Source of the DNA: Psychromonas sp. Urea-02u-13
GTDB lineage: Bacteria; Pseudomonadota; Gammaproteobacteria; Enterobacterales; Psychromonadaceae
DNA length: 64,000 bases
NCBI RefSeq assembly: GCF_002835995.1
Contig: NZ_PJBZ01000036.1
Span: 1-64,000 of the forward strand
Reading direction: 5' to 3'
Part shown: positions 40,462 through 50,800 of the stretch, piece after piece
Layout: each line of letters begins with the position of its first letter
How positions within the stretch are numbered: the first letter of the stretch is position 1
Notes under the pieces: generated by a model
Database searches by the model: none
Told to the model about the DNA's origin: nothing
What the model saw: only the letters and a program-made list of their open reading frames with translations
Made by a program: the position numbers and the translations under genes

Positions 40462-43009
40462 CTGCAACATCAACTAATATTTTTTTACCCTTAATCAGTT
40501 TTTCTGAAATGATTTGCTCAGCAAGTTGGTTTTCTAATAACTGCTGAATGGCACGTTTAAGCGGTCTTGCTCCGTAGGCAGGATCGTAACCCGCTCCCAC
40601 TAACAATTCGATAGATTGGTCATTAAAGGTCAGCAAGTAATCTTGATCTTTAAGGCGCTTTTGTAATTTATGTAACTGAATCGTCGCAATCGATTTGATA
40701 TGTTTCTGACCCAAGGGATGAAATACAACGGTTTCATCGATGCGGTTTAAAAACTCAGGCTTAAACTGTGAACGTAATAAAGTAAACAGTTGGCTTTTTA
40801 TCTCATCATAACTGGCAGTATCAAATTGCTCATGAATAATGTCGGAACCAATATTCGAAGTCATAATGATCACCGTATTACGGAAATCGACAGTACGCCC
40901 TTGCCCATCAGTTAAACGACCATCATCCAACACCTGTAATAAAATATTAAAGACATCAGGATGCGCTTTTTCAATTTCATCTAATAAAATAACAGAATAA
41001 GGTTTACGGCGAACCGCTTCAGTTAAATAACCACCCTCTTCATAACCAACATAACCCGGTGGCGCCCCTACTAAACGCGCAACAGAATGCTTTTCCATAA
41101 ACTCCGACATGTCGATACGTACCATATTATCTTCACTATCAAAGAGGAAATTAGCTAACGCCTTACAAGATTCTGTTTTACCAACCCCTGTTGGCCCTAA
41201 AAACAAGAATGAACCAATAGGTCTATCAGGGTCACTGAGGCCAGCACGGCTACGACGAATCGCATTAGAGACAGCGGCGATCGCTTCATGTTGACCAATC
41301 ACTCGGCTGTGCAGGTGCTTTTCCATTTTAAGTAATTTGTCGCGATCACTTTGCAGCATTTTATCAACAGGAATCCCCGTCCAGCGCGCTAATATTTCTG
41401 CAATTTCATTTTCAGTCACACAATGTTTAAGTAACGTCATTTCTTGCATTTCAGCTTGTGCAGCTAAGTCGAGTTGTTTTTCCAACTCTGGAATTTTTCC
41501 ATATTGCAGCTCAGACATGCGTGTTAAATCAGATGCTCGACTGGCTATTTCCAAATCTAATCGGGTTTGTTCTAATGCTTTTTTGATGTTTTGTGTGCCA
41601 GAAAGTGCGGCTTTCTCTGCTTTCCAAATCTCATCTAATAATTTGTATTCTTTACCTTTGGTTTTTAAGGCCCTTTCGATATCTTGAAGGCGTTTAACCG
41701 TGGCGTCATCCGTTTCATTTTTAAGGGCTTTTTGCTCAACCGTCAGTTGAATTATTTTTCGCCCTAGTTTGTCTAAGCTTTCAGGTTTTGAATCCATCTG
41801 TAAACGAATGCTTGAAGCGGCTTCATCGATTAAATCGATCGCTTTATCGGGTAATTGTCGGTCGGAGATATAACGGTGTGACAAAGTGGCAGCAGCAACA
41901 ATAGCTGGATCAGTGATTTCGACTCTATGGTGTAATTCGTAACGTTCTTTTAAGCCGCGTAAAATCGCAATGGTATCTTCAACGCTCGGTTCATCAACTT
42001 GGACTTTTTGAAAACGACGTTCGAGGGCCGCATCTTTTTCAATATATTGGCGATATTCATCAAGCGTTGTTGCGCCAACACAATGTAGCTCACCACGGGC
42101 AAGTGCGGGTTTGAGCATATTGCTTGCGTCCATTGCGCCATCGGTTTTACCCGCGCCAACCATAGTATGCAATTCATCAATAAAGAGAATCACTTGTCCT
42201 TCTTCTTTTGCTAGTTCAGAAAGTACTGACTTTAAACGTTCTTCAAACTCACCACGGTATTTAGCACCCGCAATAAGTGACCCCATATCGAGTGATAAAA
42301 CACGTTTATTTTTTAAACCTTCAGGGACTTCACCATTAATAATACGCTGCGCAAGGCCCTCAACAATCGCTGTTTTGCCTACGCCTGGTTCACCAATAAT
42401 AACTGGATTATTTTTAGTACGACGCTGTAATACTTGAATCATGCGTCTTACTTCATCATCACGACCAATCACAGGGTCTAGCTTTCCCTGCTCAGCACGC
42501 TCAGTCAGATCGATAGTAAACTTGGCTAACGCTTGTTCTTGCCCATCACTATTTTGGTCATCGACATTTTGCCCATCTCTGATTTTGTTAATTGATTTAT
42601 TTACTTTTTCTTTGCTTAAACCCAGACCCGTTAAAATACCACCCAACACACCTTTTTCTTCACAAGCAGCCAGTAAAAACAGCTCTGAAGAGATAAATTT
42701 ATCTTTATTTTTTTGCGCAAATTTATCGCAGAGATTAAACAGAATACCGACAGGCGCTGAGAGCTGAATATCTCCACCGATACCAGAAACCGGTGCAATA
42801 CGATCTAATTCAGTAGAGAGCTGTGAACGTAACAGATTAATATCGATCTCAAGATCCGCCAAAATAGGACGGATAGAACCCCCATCTTGATTGAGCAAGG
42901 CCAACATAAGATGTGTCGCTTCGATATATTGATGATCACGGCCTAACGCGAGAGACTGCGCATCTGAAATTGCTAATTGGAATTTACTGGTGAGTTTATC
43001 TAAGCGCAT
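40436..43009 (-). CDS. clpB: ATP-dependent disaggregase ClpB
   Basis: Hexameric AAA+ chaperone that works with DnaK to dissolve protein aggregates. It has 857 residues, identical in length to E. coli ClpB. An N domain (about 1-145) precedes AAA-1 ([15 protein letters not shown]), the coiled-coil middle domain (about 400-530) and AAA-2 ([28 protein letters not shown]). A strong GGAGG stands six bases before the ATG. I saw no obvious sigma-32 promoter in the 60 bp to pgeF. Order rluD-pgeF-clpB is as in E. coli. Confidence 0.98.
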   Translation of the reverse strand: MRLDKLTSKFQLAISDAQSLALGRDHQYIEATHLMLALLNQDGGSIRPILADLEIDINLLRSQLSTELDRIAPVSGIGGDIQLSAPVGILFNLCDKFAQKNKDKFISSELFLLAACEEKGVLGGILTGLGLSKEKVNKSINKIRDGQNVDDQNSDGQEQALAKFTIDLTERAEQGKLDPVIGRDDEVRRMIQVLQRRTKNNPVIIGEPGVGKTAIVEGLAQRIINGEVPEGLKNKRVLSLDMGSLIAGAKYRGEFEERLKSVLSELAKEEGQVILFIDELHTMVGAGKTDGAMDASNMLKPALARGELHCVGATTLDEYRQYIEKDAALERRFQKVQVDEPSVEDTIAILRGLKERYELHHRVEITDPAIVAAATLSHRYISDRQLPDKAIDLIDEAASSIRLQMDSKPESLDKLGRKIIQLTVEQKALKNETDDATVKRLQDIERALKTKGKEYKLLDEIWKAEKAALSGTQNIKKALEQTRLDLEIASRASDLTRMSELQYGKIPELEKQLDLAAQAEMQEMTLLKHCVTENEIAEILARWTGIPVDKMLQSDRDKLLKMEKHLHSRVIGQHEAIAAVSNAIRRSRAGLSDPDRPIGSFLFLGPTGVGKTESCKALANFLFDSEDNMVRIDMSEFMEKHSVARLVGAPPGYVGYEEGGYLTEAVRRKPYSVILLDEIEKAHPDVFNILLQVLDDGRLTDGQGRTVDFRNTVIIMTSNIGSDIIHEQFDTASYDEIKSQLFTLLRSQFKPEFLNRIDETVVFHPLGQKHIKSIATIQLHKLQKRLKDQDYLLTFNDQSIELLVGAGYDPAYGARPLKRAIQQLLENQLAEQIISEKLIKGKKILVDVADGKIHFVQ

Positions 43010-43068
43010 AATCGCCTCCTTGATAGGATAAAGATGTGGGAAAAAGGGTTAAATTTCAAGGTTGGGTG

Positions 43069-43824
43069 TTAAATTTTGGGCTCTTTAATATAAATTAGTG
43101 TCGCCATACGCCCAGTCTTTCCATCTCGACGATAGGAATAAAAAAGATCCGCCTCAGAAAAGGTGCAATGTGGACTCGCGCTTATTTCCGCAACCTTAAA
43201 AGGCGCTATACGTAAACGAGCAAGTGCTTGTAAGTCAGCTAAATAACGATCTTTGTGCACACTAAAAGCATCAACAGCTTTAGTATCATGTTGAATGAAT
43301 TCATCACGTACTTCAGCGCCAACTTCAAATGCCGTTTTACCAATGCACGGACCAAGCCAGACTAATAACTCTGAACTTGAAACCTTTGACTCTCTACAAA
43401 TAGTAGCGATTGTTTTTTCAATAATTCCATCACACAAACCGCGCCATCCGGCATGAATCGCACTTACAAAGCTTCCCTGTTTATCGGTAATTAATAGCGG
43501 TAAACAATCAGCTGTCATCACAACACAAACTTGATCTTTAAGATCTGTCCACGAGGCATCAGCTTCTGTCGCTTGTTTACTTTGTTTATTAATTTTTAAC
43601 AGCAAAGTGCTATGAGTTTGATTCAACCAACAAAAAGGGGTTTCTAACGAAAGGTTTGCTAATAATAGAGCGCGATTTTGTAAAACAACTGACTCTTTAT
43701 CTTCAACATGTAATCCGAGGTTTAAACCTTGATAAACGTTGGTGCTTACACCATTAATACGTGTTGTTGAAAAGGCTTTGATATGACTTGGGGCGGACCA
43801 ATTGGGTGAGATTAATTCAAGCAT
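43069..43824 (-). CDS. pgeF: Laccase-domain protein PgeF (YfiH)
   Basis: Multicopper-polyphenol-oxidase-fold protein; E. coli YfiH is reported as a peptidoglycan editing factor and its relatives act on purine nucleosides. It has 251 residues. Metal-binding residues are in CWLNQTHS, MTADCLPLLI and AIHAGWRGLCDGI. The start at 43824 (MLELISPNWSAP) has CGGGAAAA upstream; a 17-residue longer frame was rejected. It lies between rluD and clpB, its usual place. Confidence 0.93.
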   Translation of the reverse strand: MLELISPNWSAPSHIKAFSTTRINGVSTNVYQGLNLGLHVEDKESVVLQNRALLLANLSLETPFCWLNQTHSTLLLKINKQSKQATEADASWTDLKDQVCVVMTADCLPLLITDKQGSFVSAIHAGWRGLCDGIIEKTIATICRESKVSSSELLVWLGPCIGKTAFEVGAEVRDEFIQHDTKAVDAFSVHKDRYLADLQALARLRIAPFKVAEISASPHCTFSEADLFYSYRRDGKTGRMATLIYIKEPKI

Positions 43825-43918
43825 TGATTTTCCCGAGGGTCGAATGGACTGGGAGTATGAAGATGATCTGCACATTAGCAGTGCAGATCATAAGTGTAGA
43901 TCAGAAGTTAACTTATTT

Positions 43919-44887
43919 TTACTGCTCGTAAAAGATAGCATCAGCACGTAATAACGCAGCTAGCTTTTGCATATCAGCAGGTACTGGAGCATGCCATTCC
44001 ATTAGTTCACCAGTAATTGGGTGATCTAAACGTAACATAGTTGCATGCAGAGCTTGGCGTTTAAATGAACGTAGCTCAATTTTTAGCTCTTCAGATGCAC
44101 CTTTTGGCGGACGAGGACGGCCACCGTAAACAGGGTCACCTGCTAATACATGGCCGAGATGTGCCATGTGAACACGAATTTGGTGAGTACGACCTGTTTC
44201 TAGGCGTAAACGTAAACGTGTATGTGCACGGTATTTCTCTGCAACGCGGTAATGAGTAACAGCATGTTTACCACCCACTGTTGCCACAGCCATTTTAATA
44301 CGGTTTGCTTTATCACGGCCAATTGGCGCTTCAACACGGCCACCCGCTGTGAAAATTCCCATTGCGATTGCATCATACTCACGTGTAATTTCGCGAGCTT
44401 GTAAGCTTGTTACTAAATGCGTTTGAGCAGGAACAGTTTTAGCAATAACCATTAAACCGGTTGTGTCTTTATCTAATCGATGCACGATACCCGCACGCGG
44501 TACTTCTGCGATTTCAGGGTAACGGTATAAAAGTGCATTTAATACCGTACCATCCGGGTTACCAGCACCAGGATGAACGACTAAACCAGCAGGTTTATTA
44601 ATAACTAGAATATGTTCATCTTCAAAAATAATATCAAGATCAATATTCTGTGCTTTAAATACCACTTCGTCTTCTAAGAACGCATTCACTTCGACAGCTT
44701 GATGGGTATAAACTTTTTCGCGAGGGATATTAACCACTTCGCCATCAATTTGTACCATTCCCTCTAAAACCCATTCTTTAATACGCGTACGAGAATAATC
44801 AGGGAATAATGATGCCAATGCTTTATCTAAGCGAAAACCCAGTTGTTCTTCGGTCACTTCTGCGGTTAAGTGTAACTCTTGACTCAT
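43919..44887 (-). CDS. rluD: 23S rRNA pseudouridine synthase RluD
   Basis: Makes pseudouridines 1911, 1915 and 1917 in helix 69 of 23S rRNA. It has 322 residues (E. coli 326). An S4 domain (about 18-75) is followed by the catalytic domain with HRLDKDTTGLMVIAKT, where the Asp is catalytic, and GRTHQIRVHMAHLGHVLAGDPVYGG. The start at 44887 (MSQELHL) has GAAGA upstream; a GTG ten codons earlier is less likely. It diverges from bamD. Confidence 0.96.
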   Translation of the reverse strand: MSQELHLTAEVTEEQLGFRLDKALASLFPDYSRTRIKEWVLEGMVQIDGEVVNIPREKVYTHQAVEVNAFLEDEVVFKAQNIDLDIIFEDEHILVINKPAGLVVHPGAGNPDGTVLNALLYRYPEIAEVPRAGIVHRLDKDTTGLMVIAKTVPAQTHLVTSLQAREITREYDAIAMGIFTAGGRVEAPIGRDKANRIKMAVATVGGKHAVTHYRVAEKYRAHTRLRLRLETGRTHQIRVHMAHLGHVLAGDPVYGGRPRPPKGASEELKIELRSFKRQALHATMLRLDHPITGELMEWHAPVPADMQKLAALLRADAIFYEQ

Positions 44888-45056
44888 ATTTAATTCTCTT
44901 CTTTCTCTTTTTAGCACGACTAAGTCTGGCGCTAATAGCGGTTAATAAACGTTGATTTGCGCATTGTAGTGCAATCTTGTCACATTTTGTCTTTTTTAAC
45001 TTTTCTTTTTTTAGCTGATAGCAGATACTGTGCTTCTATCAATCCGATTTTCAGAA

Positions 45057-45083
45057 AGGCATTTTAGGCATTATAGGCATTAT
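45057..45083 (+). repeat. Three 9-bp repeats in the bamD leader
   Basis: AGGCATTTT then AGGCATTAT twice, ending seven bases before the bamD ATG. No Shine-Dalgarno sequence is seen in the remaining bases. A single heptad unit (TTAGCTGATAGCAG) lies further upstream near 45011. Confidence 0.8.
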
Positions 45084-45090
45084 AACACTT

Positions 45091-45882
45091 ATGAAAAAGA
45101 TCCTCAGACTAATAAGCACCTCTGTTTTCATTATTTTTTTTACTGTTGGCTGTTCTTCTAAAAAAAATGAAAAACCGAAAGTAGATGACAAACCGCCAGT
45201 TGAACTTTACAGCGATGCTCAACAAGCGTTGGAATCAGCAAACTACGAAAAAGCGACTGAAATATTAGAAGCTTTAGATAGTCGCTATCCTTTTGGACCA
45301 CATTCAGACCAAGTACAGGTTGACCTTATTTATGCTTATTATAAGCGTGATGAGACCGCGTTAGCATTAGCTAACATTGATCGCTTTATGCGCCTTAATC
45401 CTGCACATCCGGATCTTGATTATCTTTATTACTTACGTGGTTTAACCCACATGGCAACAGATCAGCAATTTTTCCAAAATATGTTTGGTATTGACCGCTA
45501 TAATCGTGACCCTAGCCACTCATTGCAAGCATTTAAAGATTTTAAACATCTTATAAAGTTCTATCCAAAGAGCCAATATGCTGTTGATGCACAACTTAGA
45601 ATGGTCTTTATTAAGGATCGTTTAGCGCGTTATGAAATCGCTATTGGAAAGTGGTATATAAAACGCGAAGCTTATGTTGCAGCGATCAACCGTAGTAAGT
45701 TAGTACTTAATAACTACCCTGATACTGAATCTGTTGAAGATGCTCTTATCATTATGATTACAGCTTATGATGAACTTGGTTTAGTAGAGCCAAAAGAGAA
45801 TGCACTGGCAGTATTAAAACTTAACTATCCAAAGAGTCGAGTTGTTAAGCGTAGTGAACGCTGGACGTTTTTTGATTGGTAG
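45091..45882 (+). CDS. bamD: Outer membrane assembly lipoprotein BamD
   Basis: Essential lipoprotein of the BAM complex, which inserts beta-barrel proteins into the outer membrane. It has 263 residues. The signal peptide ends in a lipobox at TVGC, giving Cys21 as the lipidated residue. Tetratricopeptide-like repeats follow (ALESANYEKATEILEALDSRYPFGP; FLNLNPAHPDLDY-type RFMRLNPAHPDLDYLYYLRGLT). SQYAVDAQLRM is also conserved. It is divergent from rluD as in E. coli (yfiO). Confidence 0.95.
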   Translation: MKKILRLISTSVFIIFFTVGCSSKKNEKPKVDDKPPVELYSDAQQALESANYEKATEILEALDSRYPFGPHSDQVQVDLIYAYYKRDETALALANIDRFMRLNPAHPDLDYLYYLRGLTHMATDQQFFQNMFGIDRYNRDPSHSLQAFKDFKHLIKFYPKSQYAVDAQLRMVFIKDRLARYEIAIGKWYIKREAYVAAINRSKLVLNNYPDTESVEDALIIMITAYDELGLVEPKENALAVLKLNYPKSRVVKRSERWTFFDW

Positions 45883-45890
45883 GGATTAAT

Positions 45891-45958
45891 GAGCTTTCAG
45901 CTTTCAGCTATCAGCAAACTGCTTTTAACTGACAGCTGATAGCTAACCACTAACAGCT
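45891..45958. repeat. AGCTGAN heptad-repeat element, copy 3
   Basis: AGCTTTCAGCTATCAG (45899-45914) and CTGACAGCTGATAGCT (45929-45944) are inverted with 14 of 16 positions pairing, around a 14-base loop. Additional units extend both ends. It occupies the whole convergent spacer between the bamD and glnB stops. Confidence 0.8.
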
Positions 45959-45964
45959 TATCTT

Positions 45965-46318
<354 letters not shown>

Positions 46319-46381
46319 TTAATTAATTGTTTCTACTTTAATACTAATTGCGACAAATATACAGGCAGAAACTTAAAAACA

Positions 46382-46406
46382 AGATTACACTCATAGATTA
46401 CACTCA
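46382..46406. repeat. 12-bp direct repeat upstream of the FimT-like gene
   Basis: AGATTACACTCA occurs twice, 13 bases apart, ending 17 bases before the ATG of the FimT-like gene. It overlaps the likely promoter/leader and could be an operator; no known regulator motif was recognised. Confidence 0.7.
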
Positions 46407-46423
46407 GCTATTAGGGTTTTGAT

Positions 46424-46924
46424 ATGCACGCTGTGCGCGGCTTTACACTTCTTGAACTTATTATTGTATTAATTATTAGTACATTACTAATAACGATTGG
46501 TATTCCAGGGTTTCAAACCTTAATACAAAGTAACCGTTTAACCTCGGTAGGAAGCAGTATTCAAAATAACCTACTCTTTGCACGTAGCCAATCTGTTAGT
46601 TACTTAAATTATGTCACTGTTTGCCCGCTTGAAAGCAATGTATGTACTAATAATTGGATTTCGGGGATTGACGTATTTATTGATAGCGATAGAGATGGCA
46701 GTTATGACAGTGGGGAAGTGTTATTAAAAAGTGGTGATAAGTTTAATAGTAATGATACGCTGGCTTTCCCTACTAATAGTGTCACTTTCACACCAGATGG
46801 TCATATTACGGGTAGTTCAGCGACATTTAGATACTGCACAGGGGCGAAACGCATTGGTGTTTCAATCGCTTATAGTGGCAGAGCAAAAATAGTAGCAGGT
46901 GGCACTTTTACTGATTGTAATTAA
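46424..46924 (+). CDS. FimT/GspH-type minor pilin
   Basis: Type IV prepilin of 166 residues. The leader MHAVRG is followed by FTLLELIIVLIISTLLITIGIPGFQTLIQSNRLTS, with Glu5. The GspH/FimT body has LLFARSQSVSYLNYVTVCPL and a C-terminal pair of Cys (RYCTGAKR, FTDCN). FimT-type proteins prime pilus assembly and in some species bind DNA for uptake. AGGG lies eight bases before the ATG. It stands alone on the plus strand, facing the tail of pilus locus B, which otherwise lacks a FimT. Confidence 0.85.
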   Translation: MHAVRGFTLLELIIVLIISTLLITIGIPGFQTLIQSNRLTSVGSSIQNNLLFARSQSVSYLNYVTVCPLESNVCTNNWISGIDVFIDSDRDGSYDSGEVLLKSGDKFNSNDTLAFPTNSVTFTPDGHITGSSATFRYCTGAKRIGVSIAYSGRAKIVAGGTFTDCN

Positions 46925-46997
46925 GCGCGTAGAGTCCTAATCCCTTGCTCTTAACAATTAACGACTTCCCCTAAATTACAACCCACGTTATAAATAA

Positions 46998-47064
46998 CCT
47001 AAAATAAAGAACCTAAAATAAAGAACCTGAATTCTGCATAAGCGCTTATTAACCAGAATTCAGG
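46998..47064. terminator. Tandem repeat plus hairpin, likely terminator of locus B
   Basis: A 14-bp unit (CCTAAAATAAAGAA) occurs twice at 46998-47025. It is followed by an eleven-pair stem CCTGAATTCTG/CAGAATTCAGG (47026-47036 with 47054-47064) whose loop contains the palindrome ATAAGCGCTTAT. It starts nine bases past the TapY2-like stop. On the minus strand the repeats after the stem are T-rich (TTCTTTATTTTAGG), which could serve as a weak terminator tail. Confidence 0.6.
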
Positions 47065-47072
47065 GTATTGAA

Positions 47073-47375
47073 CTAAAAAGGAGTGTTTTTTTCTAACGCT
47101 ACCGCGTCTTTATTTTTAAAACGATCTTTAATATCAACACACTCATAAACCGCGATAATTTTTCTTTTCGTAACACCATCAGCCATAAAGACGGAACGCT
47201 CAGTAAGTGTATCTATAAACTCTTTGCTCTCTTTTTCAGTATGAACAAAATGGTGCACAATACGACTTTCATCTTCTAGTTGTAAATGACACTTCAAGTG
47301 TTGTCGTTTATCTTCCTGAGCAAGTGCGCCAGATGAAAATGCAATTCCCGCTATTAACAATAATATTGTTTTCAT
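47073..47375 (-). CDS. Small secreted protein, TapY2-like
   Basis: Secreted protein of 100 residues with a signal peptide (MKTILLLIAGIAFSSGALA). The mature part has two Cys (LKCHLQL and VYECVDI) and RIVHHFVHTEKESKEFIDTL. The size, the signal peptide and the position right after pilE at the end of a pilY1 operon suggest the TapY2 family of type IV pilus-associated proteins known in Shewanella-type genomes; this is from memory and not certain. The start at 47375 has AAGGAAAG upstream and lies 11 bp past the pilE stop; a 61-residue longer frame overlaps pilE and was rejected. Confidence 0.65.
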   Translation of the reverse strand: MKTILLLIAGIAFSSGALAQEDKRQHLKCHLQLEDESRIVHHFVHTEKESKEFIDTLTERSVFMADGVTKRKIIAVYECVDIKDRFKNKDAVALEKNTPF

Positions 47376-47385
47376 TTTACTTTCC

Positions 47386-47799
47386 TTATTTCCAGCAATT
47401 TGTGCTGTTAGCATTCGTTGCTTTTTTTTCATGATCGTGGCTAATAGATAACGTGGCACAGTCACTATCTGCGAGTTGTGATGAAATGGCAGTCGCTGTG
47501 AGCGTAAAGCCAATAGCCGTTGATTCAGCTGAACTTGTGGCCAGCGAATAATAGCCATTGTCAGTAATAAACGGGTTGGCTCCCATACCTAAATCAGAAT
47601 CTAAATTTGAAGCATAAACATGATGATCTAAATAATACATTTCTTGCTTATTGGCGAGATCAACTAATGCGGACTGCGCCTCGGTACGACGTGTTTTTTG
47701 CACATAACTAACATAACTTGGATAAGCAACCGAGCTTAATATTGCAATAATAGTTATGGTGACCAGTAACTCCACTAGGGTAAATCCACTTTTTTTCAT
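47386..47799 (-). CDS. pilE: Type IV pilin PilE (locus B)
   Basis: Pilin of 137 residues. MKKSG is followed by FTLVELLVTITIIAILSSVAYPSYVSYVQ with Glu5. The body has QEMYYLDHHVYASNLDSDLGM and ends in a Cys-bounded loop (DCATLSI to TNCWK). It follows pilY1, the standard place for pilE in fimT/U-pilVWXY1E clusters. A terminator hairpin lies between pilY1 and this gene. The start at 47799 has AGAGA upstream; a 12-residue longer frame was rejected. Confidence 0.9.
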   Translation of the reverse strand: MKKSGFTLVELLVTITIIAILSSVAYPSYVSYVQKTRRTEAQSALVDLANKQEMYYLDHHVYASNLDSDLGMGANPFITDNGYYSLATSSAESTAIGFTLTATAISSQLADSDCATLSISHDHEKKATNANSTNCWK

Positions 47800-47858
47800 T
47801 TTTATTCTCTTTTTATTTTTATAATATATTTTCATCGTTCAAACTGCCGAGACAGAAA

Positions 47859-47880
47859 AAGTGAGGTGAAAACCTCACTT
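47859..47880 (-). terminator. Terminator hairpin between pilY1 and pilE
   Basis: AAGTGAGGT, four-base loop, ACCTCACTT followed on the minus strand by TTTCTG. It begins 11 bases past the pilY1 stop and 60 bases before the pilE start. Confidence 0.82.
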
Positions 47881-47890
47881 ATCAAGCAAC

Positions 47891-50800
47891 TTAATTCTCT
47901 TTAAAATAGCTGTATATTCGGCGTGGCATCATGTCGGTATTAGTATCTACCGTGCCTTTATAAACAACCTCTTCTTGCTCAGTCTCTTCATTGTAAATAA
48001 CCTGCTTATCACCTTGGCCGACGCCTAATAAACGAATAATGCTTTTTTCTTGATCGTCTACTCCAGCATGAATTACTAATGAATCTGGTACACGGGAGCC
48101 GATATCGACTTTAGCAACCGCTTCTCCATTATCATTTTTGAAGCGACTTTCTCCCGAATGTAAATCGATGGCATATAACCAACCTAAACCTAAGTCTCCT
48201 ACTCCACAGCCAATATTAACCGTCGAATTAGGCACAAAAGAGGTAAAGTATGCGGTACCTTCTAAGACAACACCTTGCCCCAATGATTTTTCACCTATCC
48301 CTGTAAATGCGTATTTCCATCCTTTGAAAGCACTCATATTGGCATAAACATCCAGCACTTGTGAGCCACTATAATTACCAACGGGATCCCCTTCGATACT
48401 ATAAAGGTCAGTAATGGCGCTTGGTGTAGGTTTAACCGGAAAGCCTGTCGCACCAAATAACGTAGGGGAAATCGCATAATCCTGCAGTGAAAAGTAATAA
48501 TCGTTTACATCGGTACTCGAGGCAGGATGAGCGCGATCACCGGAGCCAATTAAAATACCGTCATAGGGGATTTTTGCGTAGGAGAACACACCTTGCTCGC
48601 TTTTTGCTACATTGTTTTTATAGGTACGTACAATAACGGGTGTAGTAAAAAAACGTCTATCTTCTGTATTTGAATCACTGGCTAACCCGGCCACTTTTAT
48701 CGTTGACCACTTACTGGTATCTGTCCCCGCTAAATCCATTCGCCAAATATTACCGCCTGTATCACCTGTATATAAACGGTCGATATAACCATCACTGTTA
48801 CCATCCAATAAGCCTACTTGGCTTGGGATACTGTCGCGCATACAATGGATATCATCAGCAGCACAACTAGCACCATCGGTAGACCAAATTTTACCGCCAG
48901 TCAGTGCATTAACAATGTAAACACCTCTGCCAGTAACATCGTTACAAGTTTCACTAGAAGAGGGAATACACGTATCTTTATTAGTATCGTATCCGCCACC
49001 AAAAACAATGCCAGGGCCTACCGTTTCAACACTGCCCGCTTGATAAGAAAATAATCCAACACTTGGCATAGACCATGTTTGTGCTAACTCAGAGAAACCA
49101 TCAGAGCTCGCGTCAATTTTCCAAGCTAACTTAGGCGTATTTGGATCGGTAATATCAATCGCGTAATAACTACCGCCACCACGACGCATGCCAACAATTG
49201 CAATTATTTGGCTCACGCTTCCATCGCTTTCAATAACTTTAATTGCAATGGGAGATAAATCGATACCATATTGGTGGTTACTTGATGGTTCAGCATCTCG
49301 TACAGATAATCCAAAATTAAGTAACTCTTCAGGAATAAATGCCCAATTCTCAGTCACCGTATCGCCATTGTCTGTAAACATATGTAGGAAACCGGCGTTG
49401 GTTCCGACTAGCAAGCGGACCACATTATTGCCATTTTCACTGTAAGTAATCGCAAGCGGTTTGGAATGTAGCGGATCACCAAAGATATCACTGCGATAAT
49501 CCGTTACTGCACTATTACCATTTTGGTCATCAACATCTAACCCTTTTAGCCAGTTTAATGAATCACTCAATGAAGAGGCTTCTAGACCTAATTCAGCTTC
49601 TAAGTCAGCTTCAGAAGCAATCGAGTAAAAGGATTTAAGATTAGCAATATTAGGCTCTTTGAGTATGGTCGCATGAATATTACTGAGCACTTTACGTGTG
49701 GTAACATCACCTAACATCGAAGCAACCCCACCTTCCGAAACGGCATTACCATCTTCAACACCTCCCCAATAGGTTGAAGCTGAGTCCTTAATATTACCAT
49801 CGGCATTAATTGCCGAGACACCTAATCGGTCCACTAAAATACCGGCAGCATTCATGGTTAATTTTTTTATATTACCTTGCCATACGGGTAAGTTACTTGG
49901 CATAAACATCGAATAATAAACAGAATCTAAACTACGTGTTCTATCAAAGTTATTGTTCGCAATCGCAGGGGAAGACAGGCTTGAAGAGCTATTTAAAATA
50001 TCTAAGATAGTTGCCTGAAACGCTTTTTGTAACGCAGTAGAGCTGGTAGCAGGGTAGTATTCGCCTCCCCCTCTTATTGCAGTTTCACCTAATAATCGGC
50101 CAGCGGCATCAACAGCACTTTGTCCAAAACCGATAGTGTAAGTATTAATATGCTGATCACCATTAGTTGCATCACCATCAATATCAGAACTGTTCATCCA
50201 TTCTGCAATGGTTGGCATATAACTGCCTTCAATACTGCCATTGCCTGTTAATGTACTGATAATCGAATTAGCATTGCCATCATTCGTCGGCGCGCCATCG
50301 GTCATTAATATAATATAAGCACGTTCCTGACAGGCTTTAAATGGTGTGCGGTAAACGCCTTCAAATTCAGCAGTGGTATCTCTTCCCGGTGAAGAGTCGC
50401 CATCATCATTTCCATAATAAACGCCCTTGCCTGCATAATAGCGATACGCCTCATACATACTTTCACAAAGTGGCGTCCAACCGTCCGCATTTAAACCATT
50501 CACTTGAGCAATTAACGCTTGTGCCTGTGTTGAATTACGGCTCATCACTTTATCAACAATGCGCCCGCCATTTTTATCGCTAGATCCGTCACCACTGTTG
50601 CGGTTAAATACCTGTAAACCAAAATCAACAGAAGGGGTACTTTCAATCAAGCTGGCAATCGCTTCTTTAGCGATCACTAATCGGCTTTTGCTGGTCGTGC
50701 CTACTGTGTTATGCCAATAAATATAATTAGCAGAAAAAAGCGTCACAGCATCACTGCCAGAGAAAACATTATTTACCGTCGAGATGTAAGGACCCGAACG

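Noticed and set aside
42111-42767. Two plus-strand open frames over clpB
   Set aside because: Antisense shadows of the ClpB AAA-1 domain; Ser/Pro-rich with no family features.
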